From JAVBMJ01 sp031551275 (lineage in GTDB: Bacteria > Bacteroidota > Bacteroidia > Bacteroidales > Rikenellaceae), in NCBI GenBank assembly GCA_031551275.1, contig JAVBNX010000011.1:1-64000 (forward strand): DNA of 64,000 bases, in the 5' to 3' direction. Shown in pieces: positions 15,517 to 25,079 of this stretch. The notes under the pieces were generated by a model. That model was given only the letters and a program-made list of their open reading frames with translations. It had not been told where the DNA came from and made no database searches. The position numbers and the translations under genes were made by a program. Positions within the stretch are counted from its first letter, which is position 1. Every line of letters begins with the position of its first letter.

Positions 15517-16488
15517 TCAGAACCACCTCGGGTCGCCGATCTTCTGGCCCGCGAGTTTGGGGTCGATGATCTGGAAGCTCACGCCGTCCGCCGTGGGGTC
15601 GTTCCCCGGGGCTTTGAAAACCTGTGCGGCCGTTCCCGAGGCGGGTTGCAGGCCCAGTTCGCCGATCACGCGGCGCTGCTCGGTCGTGCGGTAGGAGTCG
15701 GTCACGGTGGCCTTGCCGCTGCCGCTTACCACGATGAACTTGGGGCTCTCGCCGCCGAAGTTGAAGATCGATTTGGAGACCGAAATGTCGACCTTGCCCT
15801 TGTCCACCCTGAAAATACCGCCCGAGTTGTCTGAGTGGTTCAGGTTGTAGAATGTGCAGTTGGATACCGTGATCTTCATCTCCGCCATCGGTTTGCTGAT
15901 GATCACGGCGCCCCGGTTGAAGTCGGCGAAGGTGGAGTTGGTCATGGTCAGCGAGCCGATCTCGACGGTGCTCTCGGTCGTGACGTTGAGCACCCCGTGC
16001 GAACCCTGGATCGCGTTGAAAACCACGCAGTTGTCGATCTCAATCTTCCCGATGCGGTTTTCCTTCATTGCGGAGCGGTTCAGCACTATGCTGCCCCCGT
16101 TTTGATTCTGGTCGACGATGCAGTCGCGCACCGCGATCAAATCGATGTTGACCGGGGTCGTGTCGGCCGCGTAGACCAGGTACTTGCGGTCGTAGACGAT
16201 GTGCAGGCCCTCCAGCACCAGCTTGGAGGCCTTGGTGCCCACGTTGAACCCGGTGCAGTGGACCACGGGCTTTTCTCCCGGGGCGCCCATGATGACCAGG
16301 TCGCCCGACAGGGTAAAGGTGGAGACCATGTTGTACTCGCCCGCGCCCACGACGAGCGTATCGGCCGGCGAGGTCTTCTTCATGGCGCTGCGCAGGTCCT
16401 GGCCTTCGCTGACCCGGATGACCTTACCCTGGGCGGACAGCGCAGTCAGCATGACGATGCCTGAAAGGATGATTGCGATTTTTTTCAT
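15517..16488 (-). CDS. Exported beta-helix protein, DUF4957/DUF5123-like
   Basis: A 323-residue secreted protein with a type I signal peptide (ALSAQG). Repeated strand-turn units with N-C-x-F/V steps (TMTNSTFADF, TVSNCTFYNL) indicate a right-handed parallel beta-helix of the pectate-lyase-like type. The C-terminal KIGDPRWF ending is characteristic of DUF5123 proteins found in PL6-containing loci. The Glu-x-Glu...Lys...Arg set of PL6 is not seen, so it may bind rather than cleave glycan. It is the last gene of the polysaccharide operon, six bases after the creatininase-like gene. Confidence 0.72.
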   Translation of the reverse strand: MKKIAIILSGIVMLTALSAQGKVIRVSEGQDLRSAMKKTSPADTLVVGAGEYNMVSTFTLSGDLVIMGAPGEKPVVHCTGFNVGTKASKLVLEGLHIVYDRKYLVYAADTTPVNIDLIAVRDCIVDQNQNGGSIVLNRSAMKENRIGKIEIDNCVVFNAIQGSHGVLNVTTESTVEIGSLTMTNSTFADFNRGAVIISKPMAEMKITVSNCTFYNLNHSDNSGGIFRVDKGKVDISVSKSIFNFGGESPKFIVVSGSGKATVTDSYRTTEQRRVIGELGLQPASGTAAQVFKAPGNDPTADGVSFQIIDPKLAGQKIGDPRWF

Positions 16489-16494
16489 ACGCGT

Positions 16495-17382
16495 TTATTT
16501 TTTCTCTACCACGGTGGTTTCCCAGGGCTTTTCAGCCTTTTCGTAGTACTCTTTGTACATTTTCAAGGTTTGGTCGTCCTCTTTGAGGGCCTTGATGGCC
16601 TTGGCCAGGTTGCTGCTCTTGGCGTCGAGCAGGAACTGCCCGTACTCCGCGGTGCCCGTCGAGGGGTCGCCTGCCAGGTGGTTGGGGAAACTGGCATACC
16701 AGCGGATGGCGGTAAACATACCGGGCGTGTTGATGCGCTGCAAATTCTCGTACTCCTCGCCCTTGGTCAGCTCCATGTGGACCAGGTCGGGACGGATGAC
16801 CAGCATCTGGGAGGTCTCCTGTTCGCCCGCGTGGCCGTCCTTGACGTTCTTGCGCATGGCTTTATCCTTCGCGGTGGTCTCTTTGTCGAAGCTCTGCTCC
16901 AACAGGTAGACGGCGTAGGGGTGGGGCTCGTTGAGGCGCGTGCGGCAGAAGAAGCGCAAAAAGTCGGGGTTGCCGCCGTGGTGGTTGTAGATCAGGATCT
17001 TGGTAATGCCGTTGCGTCCGATCTCCTCGCACATCTTGTCGAAGATCTTGTAGAGCAGCTCGGCGTCCCAGGCCAGCGTGCCGGGGTGGTGCTTGGCCTC
17101 GGCCACAACGCCCGCGAACATATAGGGGAAGACGATGCAATACTCCTGCTCGGCGGCCTTCTGGCTGATGTAGCGCGCTTCGAAAACGTCGCAACCGATG
17201 GGCAGGTGGGCCCCGTGCCTTTCGATCACGCCCAGGGGAATGACGCAAACTCCGCCGGAGCGCTCAACGGCCTGTTTGAATTGCGGGGAGGTCAGTTCTT
17301 CCCAGAGTACGGGGAGTTTTTCCTGTCCCCAGCTCAGGGATGCGGCAAAGAGAACAGTAAGGAGCAAAAAACACTTTTTCAT
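16495..17382 (-). CDS. Exported creatininase-family amidohydrolase
   Basis: A 295-residue protein with a type I signal peptide (SLSWGQ) followed by a creatininase fold. Metal-binding motifs are present: E and H in VIERHGAHLPIGCD, the Asp of the same motif, H in IYNHHGGN, and E in DGHAGEQETS. Known members open cyclic amides, formamides or lactone-like rings and are cytoplasmic. Export and placement inside a SusC/SusD operon suggest action on a glycan-derived periplasmic product, which is inference. Gaps to its neighbours are 6 and 41 bases. Confidence 0.85.
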   Translation of the reverse strand: MKKCFLLLTVLFAASLSWGQEKLPVLWEELTSPQFKQAVERSGGVCVIPLGVIERHGAHLPIGCDVFEARYISQKAAEQEYCIVFPYMFAGVVAEAKHHPGTLAWDAELLYKIFDKMCEEIGRNGITKILIYNHHGGNPDFLRFFCRTRLNEPHPYAVYLLEQSFDKETTAKDKAMRKNVKDGHAGEQETSQMLVIRPDLVHMELTKGEEYENLQRINTPGMFTAIRWYASFPNHLAGDPSTGTAEYGQFLLDAKSSNLAKAIKALKEDDQTLKMYKEYYEKAEKPWETTVVEKK

Positions 17383-17423
17383 TTTTCGAATTATTTTAGT
17401 TTATGATCTTCTTTTGACCGGGG

Positions 17424-19004
17424 CTACTGGATGGCCATTACCCCGCCCGGTTGCGTTGTTTTGCGCAGTTCGAGCTGCGCGTCGTAGAGCGAGGAGGGCG
17501 ATACACGCGTGCCTGGCGAGATCCATACCCCGTCGGGACGCAGCGGGGAGGTAAATTTGCCGGGGCTTTTGGTCCCGATGGTCCCCACGCTGTAATTGTA
17601 TCCCGAGACCCAGGGGCTTTGCACGATTACCGTGCGCGCCCTGCAATTCCACAGCACGTTGGTCACGGCGGCCCAGCCCTGGCCGGTGCCGTAGTTGCTG
17701 CGGTCCTGCACGCAGATCTCGCCGTCGGAAGCGATGTTGTCGTAGAGCGTGCCGCTGTTCCAGCGCTGGTGGGGGCCGATGTCGGCGTAGGTGTTGGTGG
17801 CCCTTCCGTTGGTAAAGACGTTGGGCCCGCACCCCGTCGCACCGGTCACGAAGTCGTGGCGCGATTTGTCGGAGTTGCACCCTTTGACCAGGCAGAGTTG
17901 CCCCTGGCTGATGTGGAAGGCGTAACGGCGGCTGCCGTCGATGGTCGAGATCGGGTCCGTGCACGTGCAGTCGAGCACCGAGATGTTCTTCGCGCCCTTG
18001 ACCATATCGACCAACCCCTTGCCGAAATACTGGCTGGTCACGTTACGCACCCAGCAATGCTGGGCCACGGTAACCTCGATGGCCAGCCAGCCGTGGGCTT
18101 CGTCGGTAGCGCTTTTGTACTCCGATTTGAGCTTCATGTTCTCCACGCCGCATTCGCTGATGCGGCTGGAGTAGGTGTATTTCAGCACCCTGGCTCCGCC
18201 GTATTTCTCCTCCAGGCTGCATACGACCGGGTTTTCGAAGTGGATCGTGTCGCCTTTGATCAGCGTGATTACCCTTTCGGCATAGGTGTCCGTGCCGCCC
18301 GCCTTCCATTGGGTAACCGTGCCGCCGTCGTTGCGCGGGGGGATCTGGTCCATCTTCAGGTCCGTGATCCAGTTCTGGGGCGAAGGGCGGTAGATGACCA
18401 CCTCGTCGCCGACGTTGAACAGCGAGGCGTCCTTCATCCTAATCCAGAAACGGCCGGCGGGCACGTAGCTGTCCTTGATGTCGTAGGTGGAGTTGTTGTT
18501 CTTCACGCTCCGGCTGCCGCTGCCGCCCATCGTGATCAGCGAGCGCTGGGTGGTCCCGGTGGCGATGAGCACCGTGCCGTCGGCCTCGTCCTGTCCCTCT
18601 CCGCGCAACACGATCCCGCTCTTGTTGAGCTTGATCTCGCCGGAAATGTTGTAGACACCCTTTTTGAGCAGGATGGCTCCCGGGGCGGTCGCGTTGTTGA
18701 TGGCGTTCTGGATCAGCGTGGTCGCGTCGGCTCCCTCTGCCGGGGGATTCAACGTGGCGACCACGGCGATCGTGGGGATATCCAGGTCGCCCCAGTGGTA
18801 ACCCACCCGGCTGAAGTCGGGAACGATGTCGCCCTTATCGCTCGGAACGGGGAAGTGCGCCGATTCCACGCTCTTGTAGCGCGTGTCGGTCTGGACCGTC
18901 CCACTGGGAGTTGGGGTAGGGGTGGGGGTAGTCTCGGGGTCTTTGCCCGAGCACGAGGCCGCCAGGGCGACCATCATAAAGGGAAGAAAGAGCAATCGCT
19001 TCAT
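17424..19004 (-). CDS. Right-handed beta-helix lipoprotein, possible polysaccharide lyase
   Basis: A 526-residue lipoprotein (LAASC signal, then a Thr-Pro repeat linker) probably displayed at the cell surface. ADATTLIQNAINNA and GAILLKKGVYNISGEI are the start of a pectate-lyase-superfamily helix, and repeated parallel strands run to about residue 430. I cannot assign a CAZy family and see no PL6 catalytic set. I chose the start at 19004, since an upstream ATG at 19046 overlaps the PL17 gene and precedes the signal peptide. It begins five bases after the PL17 stop. Confidence 0.75.
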   Translation of the reverse strand: MKRLLFLPFMMVALAASCSGKDPETTPTPTPTPSGTVQTDTRYKSVESAHFPVPSDKGDIVPDFSRVGYHWGDLDIPTIAVVATLNPPAEGADATTLIQNAINNATAPGAILLKKGVYNISGEIKLNKSGIVLRGEGQDEADGTVLIATGTTQRSLITMGGSGSRSVKNNNSTYDIKDSYVPAGRFWIRMKDASLFNVGDEVVIYRPSPQNWITDLKMDQIPPRNDGGTVTQWKAGGTDTYAERVITLIKGDTIHFENPVVCSLEEKYGGARVLKYTYSSRISECGVENMKLKSEYKSATDEAHGWLAIEVTVAQHCWVRNVTSQYFGKGLVDMVKGAKNISVLDCTCTDPISTIDGSRRYAFHISQGQLCLVKGCNSDKSRHDFVTGATGCGPNVFTNGRATNTYADIGPHQRWNSGTLYDNIASDGEICVQDRSNYGTGQGWAAVTNVLWNCRARTVIVQSPWVSGYNYSVGTIGTKSPGKFTSPLRPDGVWISPGTRVSPSSLYDAQLELRKTTQPGGVMAIQ

Positions 19005-19009
19005 GGCCT

Positions 19010-21199
19010 TTATTTTCCGTTGAATTTGTGGCTGCTGCCTGTCCATTCGTACACGGCGCCTCCGGTCGATACGCTGTGGTTTTTAGCGGCGATGGCGTCG
19101 TTGTTGACCACGGCCACCGAGAAGGGCTTGCCCTCCAGCGGGCGGACGCGCACTACGGTGTAGTCGTCGTTATCCAGCAGCAGCTCGACGCGCTCGATCA
19201 GCGAGGTGGTGTGGGTGGTGGCCTCGGTAACCATGTTCATGCTGCCGTGGGGCTCGATTACCGTAGCGAAGGTAAAATCCTTGGCAGGCAAACTGCGGAA
19301 CATGACCCCGTCACGGGTAACCAGGTTGTATTCGGGGTCGTTCGCGCCCGTGCGGATCAGGAATGCGTCGCTCTCGCCGGAGGTGGCCGTGCTGATGGTG
19401 TAGAAACGGGTGTCCTTCAACCACCAAACCTGCATCGTGCCCCCCTTGGGGTCGCACAGGGCCTCCTGCCAGATGTGCTGGTAGCCGTTCTCCACGCCCA
19501 TCGGGACGGGGGTGGCGGCCCTGCGGTAGCCGAAGTTGGCCGACATGAAGTGCCCGTTGTAGTAGTAGGGCAGGTCGTAGACGTGCTCTTTGTCGGAGGT
19601 CAGCTTGAACAGGTCGAGCACGATGGGGAAGTCCATCGACGGGTCGGTGATCAGCGCGATGGTGCGGCGCATGCCCACGCCCGGGTAGGCGTTGTCCTCC
19701 GAGGAGCAGGAGATCTGGAAGTCGGGGTCGGACAGGTCGCTGAAGTTCTGCTTGCAGCCCTGCTTGTCGGCCTCGGTCGCGTTGCCGTCGTAGTGGCATT
19801 TGCCGTCCACGGTAACCGTGTTGTGCGCGATCGACATCTTGGCGAACGTCTTGTTCTCGGGCGTGTAGGAGCCTTTGGACTTGACCGGTACGTTGATGAA
19901 GCGCGACGAACCGTAGTCGGGCAAAATGCAGCTTTCGTTGGCGTACAGGGTCAGTGAGAGGCGGTCGAAGTGGCCGTGGCCGCCGCCCTGGGTGGTGGCT
20001 TTCATCGCCACGCAGGTGTGGTTCTCCGGACGGCGCAGAACGCTCAGCGCGCCCTGGTCGCCCTTGGGGCCGATGTTGATGATCTCCGATGCGAAGCCGA
20101 AGGGCTTGGCCTGTCCCGCGCCGATGGCTTTGGCCGCCAACGCCCCCCCGTCGGTCATGGTGGCGATGCCCTGGCTCTGGATCATGCCGAGCATACCTTT
20201 GTTCTGGGGCTGGGATTTGTAGGCGATGCTGGTGCTGAACAGGATCTCATAGGTATGGATGTTCTTGTCCAGCGCGTCGTTCAACAGGAATACGTCGCCG
20301 TTGTAGGTGCATTGCAGCAAGGTGTTGACCGCCTTGTCGATGATCCCGTTGCGGTACTCGAAGATCTTGAGTTCAGGCTGGTTGTTGTTGATGCACTCGG
20401 CCAGGGTCACGAAGGGGTGGATGGCGTAGCGCTGGTAGCCCACGCCCTCGTCGTAGTACCCGTCGGGCGAGAACATCACGTCCAACTGGCGCAAAAAGCC
20501 GCCCACCGAGCCGTCCTTGGCCGATCCGTAGAGGGCCTTCTGCACGAATTCGGGCTCGTCGATCACGTAGCCGATCATCGCCACGCCCGACTGCATCCAG
20601 GTCCCGAAGTTGTGCATCAGGTTGAACGCCCGGAAGTTGCCCGGCACGCCGTTCTCCATGAAGTCTACCAGGGGACGGAACAGGTCGTTCTCGATGTGCT
20701 TGCGCTCCGCCGCGGGGATGTAGTCGTAGACGCAGTCGTAGGCGTTGGCCGTGAAGTTGAGCCACACGGCCTCGTTGAGCACCTGGTAGAAGAGCTTGCC
20801 CGGGGTGCGCGAATAGGAGGCGGGGTGCACCGGCAGGGTGGGGTACATGTCGGCGTACTTGAGCAGCATTTTGCGCACGAACTCCGCGTATTTCTTCTCG
20901 CCCGACACCTGGTAGACGACCGCGGCGTTGTACATATCCGCGTAGTTGGTCTTGTGCTTCTCGTGGCTGTACCCTCCGGCCGAGTTGACCGGCAAGGGAA
21001 CGTCCATCGGAGCTGCCAGGGCGTTGTCGGCGACCTGCTTGGCCGTGGCGTAGGTCTTGTCCATCAAGGGGACCTTGCCGAGCATCGACTTGATGTTCTT
21101 CACGCCCTGGGGCGTGAGCAAAAGCCTGGGGTGGTTGGTCTGCGCGTTGAGCGAGATGCACAGCGCGAGGAGCGCGCTCAGTATAAATACCTTTTTCAT
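19010..21199 (-). CDS. PL17-type lyase (alginate lyase / heparinase II-III family)
   Basis: A 729-residue protein with a type I signal peptide (SLNAQ), so probably periplasmic. An N-terminal alpha/alpha barrel contains HNFGTWMQSG (196-205) and the tyrosine-rich YDEGVGYQRYA (249-259). A heparinase II/III-like beta domain follows, with HGHFDRL (408-414) and IAHNTVTVDG. Segments such as NNQPELKIFEYRNG agree, from memory, with exolytic oligoalginate lyases of family PL17. Such enzymes release unsaturated monosaccharide from oligomers made by PL6 enzymes. Activity on other uronic-acid oligomers is possible, given the amino-sugar genes in the operon. Confidence 0.85.
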   Translation of the reverse strand: MKKVFILSALLALCISLNAQTNHPRLLLTPQGVKNIKSMLGKVPLMDKTYATAKQVADNALAAPMDVPLPVNSAGGYSHEKHKTNYADMYNAAVVYQVSGEKKYAEFVRKMLLKYADMYPTLPVHPASYSRTPGKLFYQVLNEAVWLNFTANAYDCVYDYIPAAERKHIENDLFRPLVDFMENGVPGNFRAFNLMHNFGTWMQSGVAMIGYVIDEPEFVQKALYGSAKDGSVGGFLRQLDVMFSPDGYYDEGVGYQRYAIHPFVTLAECINNNQPELKIFEYRNGIIDKAVNTLLQCTYNGDVFLLNDALDKNIHTYEILFSTSIAYKSQPQNKGMLGMIQSQGIATMTDGGALAAKAIGAGQAKPFGFASEIINIGPKGDQGALSVLRRPENHTCVAMKATTQGGGHGHFDRLSLTLYANESCILPDYGSSRFINVPVKSKGSYTPENKTFAKMSIAHNTVTVDGKCHYDGNATEADKQGCKQNFSDLSDPDFQISCSSEDNAYPGVGMRRTIALITDPSMDFPIVLDLFKLTSDKEHVYDLPYYYNGHFMSANFGYRRAATPVPMGVENGYQHIWQEALCDPKGGTMQVWWLKDTRFYTISTATSGESDAFLIRTGANDPEYNLVTRDGVMFRSLPAKDFTFATVIEPHGSMNMVTEATTHTTSLIERVELLLDNDDYTVVRVRPLEGKPFSVAVVNNDAIAAKNHSVSTGGAVYEWTGSSHKFNGK

Positions 21200-21208
21200 A
21201 TCATTTTT

Positions 21209-23563
21209 TTAGTTTACTCCGATGTCCATTCCGTCTGTGGCTTTGCCTTTGAGCGGAGAGTTCGCTTTTTGTTTGTAGTTTCCTTCCCCGGGGTTTGCGT
21301 AGACGGGCTGTACATTCAACATATTATCCTTTACGCCTGTGCCCCAGAATGTGGAGATGCGTCCCGCTTCCCAGAAGTTGCAGCGCGAAATGGTAATCAG
21401 ATCCCACCTCTTCTCGCTCAGGCGGATGCTTGCCCCGCCCTGTCCGCTCTTCTCGAACGTACAGTTGGTCACGCTGGCCTTTTGTGCCCCGGTCAGCTCG
21501 ATCACGCTGGCCTGCTCGCAGTTGTTGACGTTGTAGAAGGTGCAATGGTCGATTATCACGCTCGGACCTGTGGTGCTTTCGTCGTACCCCAGGCGCTGTA
21601 TGTCGATGGCACAGTTGCCCACGTTGGCGAAGGTACAATTTTTTATCAGCAGGTTGTCCACGTTGTAGCGTCCGTTCATTTCCAGTTCACGGGTCAGCAA
21701 GATAACGTCAGTGGGCAGGTCCACGAAGCGGCAGTTGGTAACCTTGATCGATTGGGAGAACGATCCGGGTGTACAGGCGATCGCGAAGGTCCCCGAGCGG
21801 TTGAAGCGGGTGAATTCGCAGTCGTCCACATTCAAAGTGTAGTCCTCGATCATGGGATCGCCGGAGGAGATGAAGCCCCTCGGGTCGTTCAAATCCTTGT
21901 CGGGCACGCCGTTGAATTTGATCCCCGCGATGTCCAGGTGGCCGCCGTTCTCGATGACCAGCATAGGCTCGCCGCCCCTGCCGTTGTATTTGAGTACGGG
22001 CTTGGATGCCAGTCCCTTGGCTGCGCGGATCTGCACGTAGTGCCAAACCTTCAACGCCTTGTCATTCCAGTATTCGCCCGCTGTGGTCAGCTCGATCACG
22101 TCGCCGGGGGCCGATTTGGCTAATGCGTCCAGCAGCGCGTTCTGTCCGGCCGCCACCTTGATCAAAGTGCCGATCGCCTCGCGGGGCTTGGGCTCGGAGT
22201 ATTTGAACCACTTGGCGCCGCACTCCGATTTCAAGGGCGCGGAGAAACCCTGGGCAGCCTTGGCCGGATCGATCGCGCCGGCGTAGGCGGTTTGGTCCTT
22301 GGAGGGCTTCGGGTAGGTAATTGCGCACTGGCCGCCTTTGACCACGGCGCTTTTCACGGAGGAGAACCCTTCGGGCAATTTGGCCTTGGGATCGATCTCG
22401 GCTTCGTTGCCCGAGAATTTGATCCCCGAGATGTCGTCGTAGGCGATGTAGGGGGCCTCGGCGTTCGGATTCCAGATGAAGTTATCCCGGAAGGTCACGT
22501 TGTTGGGAATTACCACCCGTTCGAAGTCCTTGCCCAGGCAGAACTGGATCTCTGCGCAGTCGATCAGCGAGTTGTTGTAGATATCGGTGTTCTCCACGTT
22601 GTGGTAGCGGTAGTCGGGCGAGTTAGGAACCCCGTTCATGACCGAAAATCCGCCGAAGGCCCTGTGTCCGGCCAGGCCGCACAGGTAGTTGTTGAAAATC
22701 TTGTGGTTCTTGTTGATGATGCGGATACCGCCCGTGTTGGGCTTGTTGTTGCCGATCATCAGGTTGCCTTCCACCACGTTGTAGTCGCCGTGGCGCAGAA
22801 CCAGACCGCCCTCGCACTCGAAGAAAGTGTTGCGGCGGATGGTGTTGTAGCCCGATTTGATCGAGAGGATCTCCACCTCGCCGCTGCACCGGTCGAAGTA
22901 GTTGTCCTCGATGGTAATCAGGGCCTTTGTGCGCGATGTGAAGGAGTTTCCGGTGCGGATGGTCTCCCCGCCGTTGGAGCCGTGCGGGGGCCTGGGCCCG
23001 AAGTAGTTGTTGTCGATGCTGTGGTTCTGCTCGTCCACCCCGTCCAGCACGGCTGCCACGGTCACGCCCGTGTTGAGCTTGCCGCACAACGAACAGTGGT
23101 CGATCCTGTTGAAGCGGCCGTAAAGCTGCACCCAGTTGCCTTTGGTCAATCGGCTGGGGGGATTGAACCGGTCGATCACACAATCCGTTACCCGGCAATG
23201 GTAGGCGTGCTTGCTTCCGCTGCGGTATTCGATGATGGTCCCGGTGGGCGAGAAGCCGTTGCGGAACCAAAGCCCCGAAACCTCCAACCACTCGCCGGTC
23301 AGGCTCAGGCGCGATTCGCCCTCGATAAAGACCTTCCCGGGCGTTTGGGCCGCGATGACGATGGGCTTGCCTTCAGCGCCTTTCCCGGAGAAAAGGATCT
23401 GCACATTGGTGTAGGTCCCGTTCTCGATCAGGAGCGTGTCGCCGGGCATGGCTTTTTTTACCATGGAGGGAATTGCCCCAAGGGGACCCGATTTCGTTTC
23501 GGCCCGGGCCGAAGCCGCAGCGAATGCCAGGAGTATGAGAAGAAAAATAGTCGTTTTTTTCAT
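21209..23563 (-). CDS. PL6 lyase, long two-helix form, periplasmic
   Basis: A 784-residue beta-helix protein with a type I signal peptide (ASARA). The PL6 set is complete: N197, E229 and E231 (calcium ligands), K236 (base) and R257 (acid). The 32-residue Asn-Glu and 21-residue Lys-Arg spacings match those I recall for the alginate lyase AlyGC. A second beta-helix domain (about 480-780) also resembles AlyGC. PL6 contains alginate lyases and chondroitinase B, so the substrate is not fixed by family alone. It lies between the lipoprotein PL6 gene and PL17 in one operon. Confidence 0.87.
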   Translation of the reverse strand: MKKTTIFLLILLAFAAASARAETKSGPLGAIPSMVKKAMPGDTLLIENGTYTNVQILFSGKGAEGKPIVIAAQTPGKVFIEGESRLSLTGEWLEVSGLWFRNGFSPTGTIIEYRSGSKHAYHCRVTDCVIDRFNPPSRLTKGNWVQLYGRFNRIDHCSLCGKLNTGVTVAAVLDGVDEQNHSIDNNYFGPRPPHGSNGGETIRTGNSFTSRTKALITIEDNYFDRCSGEVEILSIKSGYNTIRRNTFFECEGGLVLRHGDYNVVEGNLMIGNNKPNTGGIRIINKNHKIFNNYLCGLAGHRAFGGFSVMNGVPNSPDYRYHNVENTDIYNNSLIDCAEIQFCLGKDFERVVIPNNVTFRDNFIWNPNAEAPYIAYDDISGIKFSGNEAEIDPKAKLPEGFSSVKSAVVKGGQCAITYPKPSKDQTAYAGAIDPAKAAQGFSAPLKSECGAKWFKYSEPKPREAIGTLIKVAAGQNALLDALAKSAPGDVIELTTAGEYWNDKALKVWHYVQIRAAKGLASKPVLKYNGRGGEPMLVIENGGHLDIAGIKFNGVPDKDLNDPRGFISSGDPMIEDYTLNVDDCEFTRFNRSGTFAIACTPGSFSQSIKVTNCRFVDLPTDVILLTRELEMNGRYNVDNLLIKNCTFANVGNCAIDIQRLGYDESTTGPSVIIDHCTFYNVNNCEQASVIELTGAQKASVTNCTFEKSGQGGASIRLSEKRWDLITISRCNFWEAGRISTFWGTGVKDNMLNVQPVYANPGEGNYKQKANSPLKGKATDGMDIGVN

Positions 23564-23588
23564 GTTTGGGGCAATTAAATGGTTCGCG

Positions 23589-25076
23589 TTACAAATTGGG
23601 TGTCCAGGTAGATCCTGCGGTCTGCCGGGTGGGCATGGTCCGTGTCCCGGTGCCGTCGGGCTCCGACGCGCCGGGCGTTTTGGCCGCGGGCCTTACCGAT
23701 GCGCTGGCGTCCGTGGTCACGTAGCTGAAGCCGGTCTCTTTGGTGTAGGCGTTGCTTCCACCCGGGATTACGGCCTTCGCGCTGCCTTTTTGAAGCAGAG
23801 TGAAATCCTGCCATTTCGTGACCCCTTCGGACACGGCGGTTACCGAGGCTTTGAAGACGTAGTTGTTTTCCCAGGTAATATCCGGCGAGTGGGTCGTGAC
23901 CAACACGATCCCCTTGTGCGAGGTGTTGGTGGTGGCGATCACGTTGTTGGCGATGGTGGTCTCGATTACCGGCATCGTGCTGGTGGCGACGGCCGTGTTG
24001 GCCACGATGCCGTTGGTGCAGTCGACCATGGTGTTGAAGCACACCTCGGCCCCGATGATCTGGAAATACTCGTTCAATGCGGAGTTTTCCTTGCCCCGGA
24101 TCAGGGCGATGGCCGCCCTCTGGTCCTCGCCGCGCAGCGATTCGAAGTAGTTGTTGTAGATCTTGTGGCGCTCGCCGATCACGCGCACCCCGGGCGTACG
24201 GGCCACTCCCTTACCCAGGAAGTAGTTGCCGTCCACGATGCACGCGTTGCCGTGGCGCAGCGTCAGGCAGCCCTCATTCTCATCGAACAGGTTGTTGTAG
24301 TAAACGTTGTCGCACGATTTGTTGGAGATGGTCTCCATCTCCCCGTTGCAGCGGTAGAAGTAGTTTCCCCACACCCGGCATTGCGAAGTGGACATCGACA
24401 CGTCGCTGGTCCCGATGCGGATCATCTCCTGGCCGTTGATAGCCCCGCCGGAGTCGTCCTTCAGCGAGAAGGGGTGGGTAAAGTAATTGTCGTGGAGTTT
24501 GTGCAGGGCGGGACGCGTTTTCTCGATCCAGACCACCAGCAGCGACCCGATCATCCTTTTGTCGATGAACGAGCACCTGTCCACCTCGTTGCGTTGGCCG
24601 TAGACCGAGACCCACTTGTTGTCCAACTCTTTGTTCATCGGTTTTCCCGTCCCGCTGAACACGCAGTCGGTCAACCGGCTGTCGTAGGCGTGGGACGAGG
24701 AGGATACCCGGAAGTTGAACAAAGCGTTCGAGGTGGCCACTTCGCAATCCTTGAAGTGGAACCCCGATACGGTAATGTAGGAGCCGGCGATCGAGATCGA
24801 CGAGTTGCCGGTAAGGATCACTTTCCCTGGCTGGTCGGCCTTGATGATGATAGGCTTGTCGGCCGTCCCGTTGAGGGTCAGCGACACACGCACGTCACTA
24901 TAGGTGCCCGATTTGATCTTGATCACGTCGCCCGCCTTGATCCCCGCCGCATTGAGCGCGGCCTGGCTCCACTCGATCGCGGTGGATGAGCCGTCCGGAC
25001 CCTCTGTCTGTGTCTTGCCGGAGCAAGACACAGACAGGGCCAGGAATAAAGCGATGGCTGTCAGGATGGTTCTCAT
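23589..25076 (-). CDS. PL6 lyase, short form, lipoprotein
   Basis: A 495-residue beta-helix protein. The signal ends in LSVSC (Cys18), so it is predicted to be lipid-anchored and may act at the surface before import. The calcium and catalytic set is conserved as N214, E246, E248, K253 and R274, with the same spacing as in the longer PL6 encoded next to it. The C-terminal 30 residues are Thr- and Pro-rich and unlike the family core. It begins three bases after the IPT-domain gene. Division of labour between surface and periplasmic lyases is a common theme in such loci. Confidence 0.87.
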   Translation of the reverse strand: MRTILTAIALFLALSVSCSGKTQTEGPDGSSTAIEWSQAALNAAGIKAGDVIKIKSGTYSDVRVSLTLNGTADKPIIIKADQPGKVILTGNSSISIAGSYITVSGFHFKDCEVATSNALFNFRVSSSSHAYDSRLTDCVFSGTGKPMNKELDNKWVSVYGQRNEVDRCSFIDKRMIGSLLVVWIEKTRPALHKLHDNYFTHPFSLKDDSGGAINGQEMIRIGTSDVSMSTSQCRVWGNYFYRCNGEMETISNKSCDNVYYNNLFDENEGCLTLRHGNACIVDGNYFLGKGVARTPGVRVIGERHKIYNNYFESLRGEDQRAAIALIRGKENSALNEYFQIIGAEVCFNTMVDCTNGIVANTAVATSTMPVIETTIANNVIATTNTSHKGIVLVTTHSPDITWENNYVFKASVTAVSEGVTKWQDFTLLQKGSAKAVIPGGSNAYTKETGFSYVTTDASASVRPAAKTPGASEPDGTGTRTMPTRQTAGSTWTPNL

Positions 25077-25079
25077 CGC

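Noticed and set aside
19010..21199. Loss of a catalytic residue in the PL17 protein, based on Phe in HNFGTW
   Set aside because: My memory of the family motif at this position is uncertain; related proteins may have Trp there, so a missing residue cannot be claimed.
23575..23700. A frameshift at the end of the short PL6 gene, because its tail looks unlike the family
   Set aside because: The main frame continues to a stop just before the next gene, and the Thr/Pro-rich tail is plausible. No better continuation is evident in the other frames.
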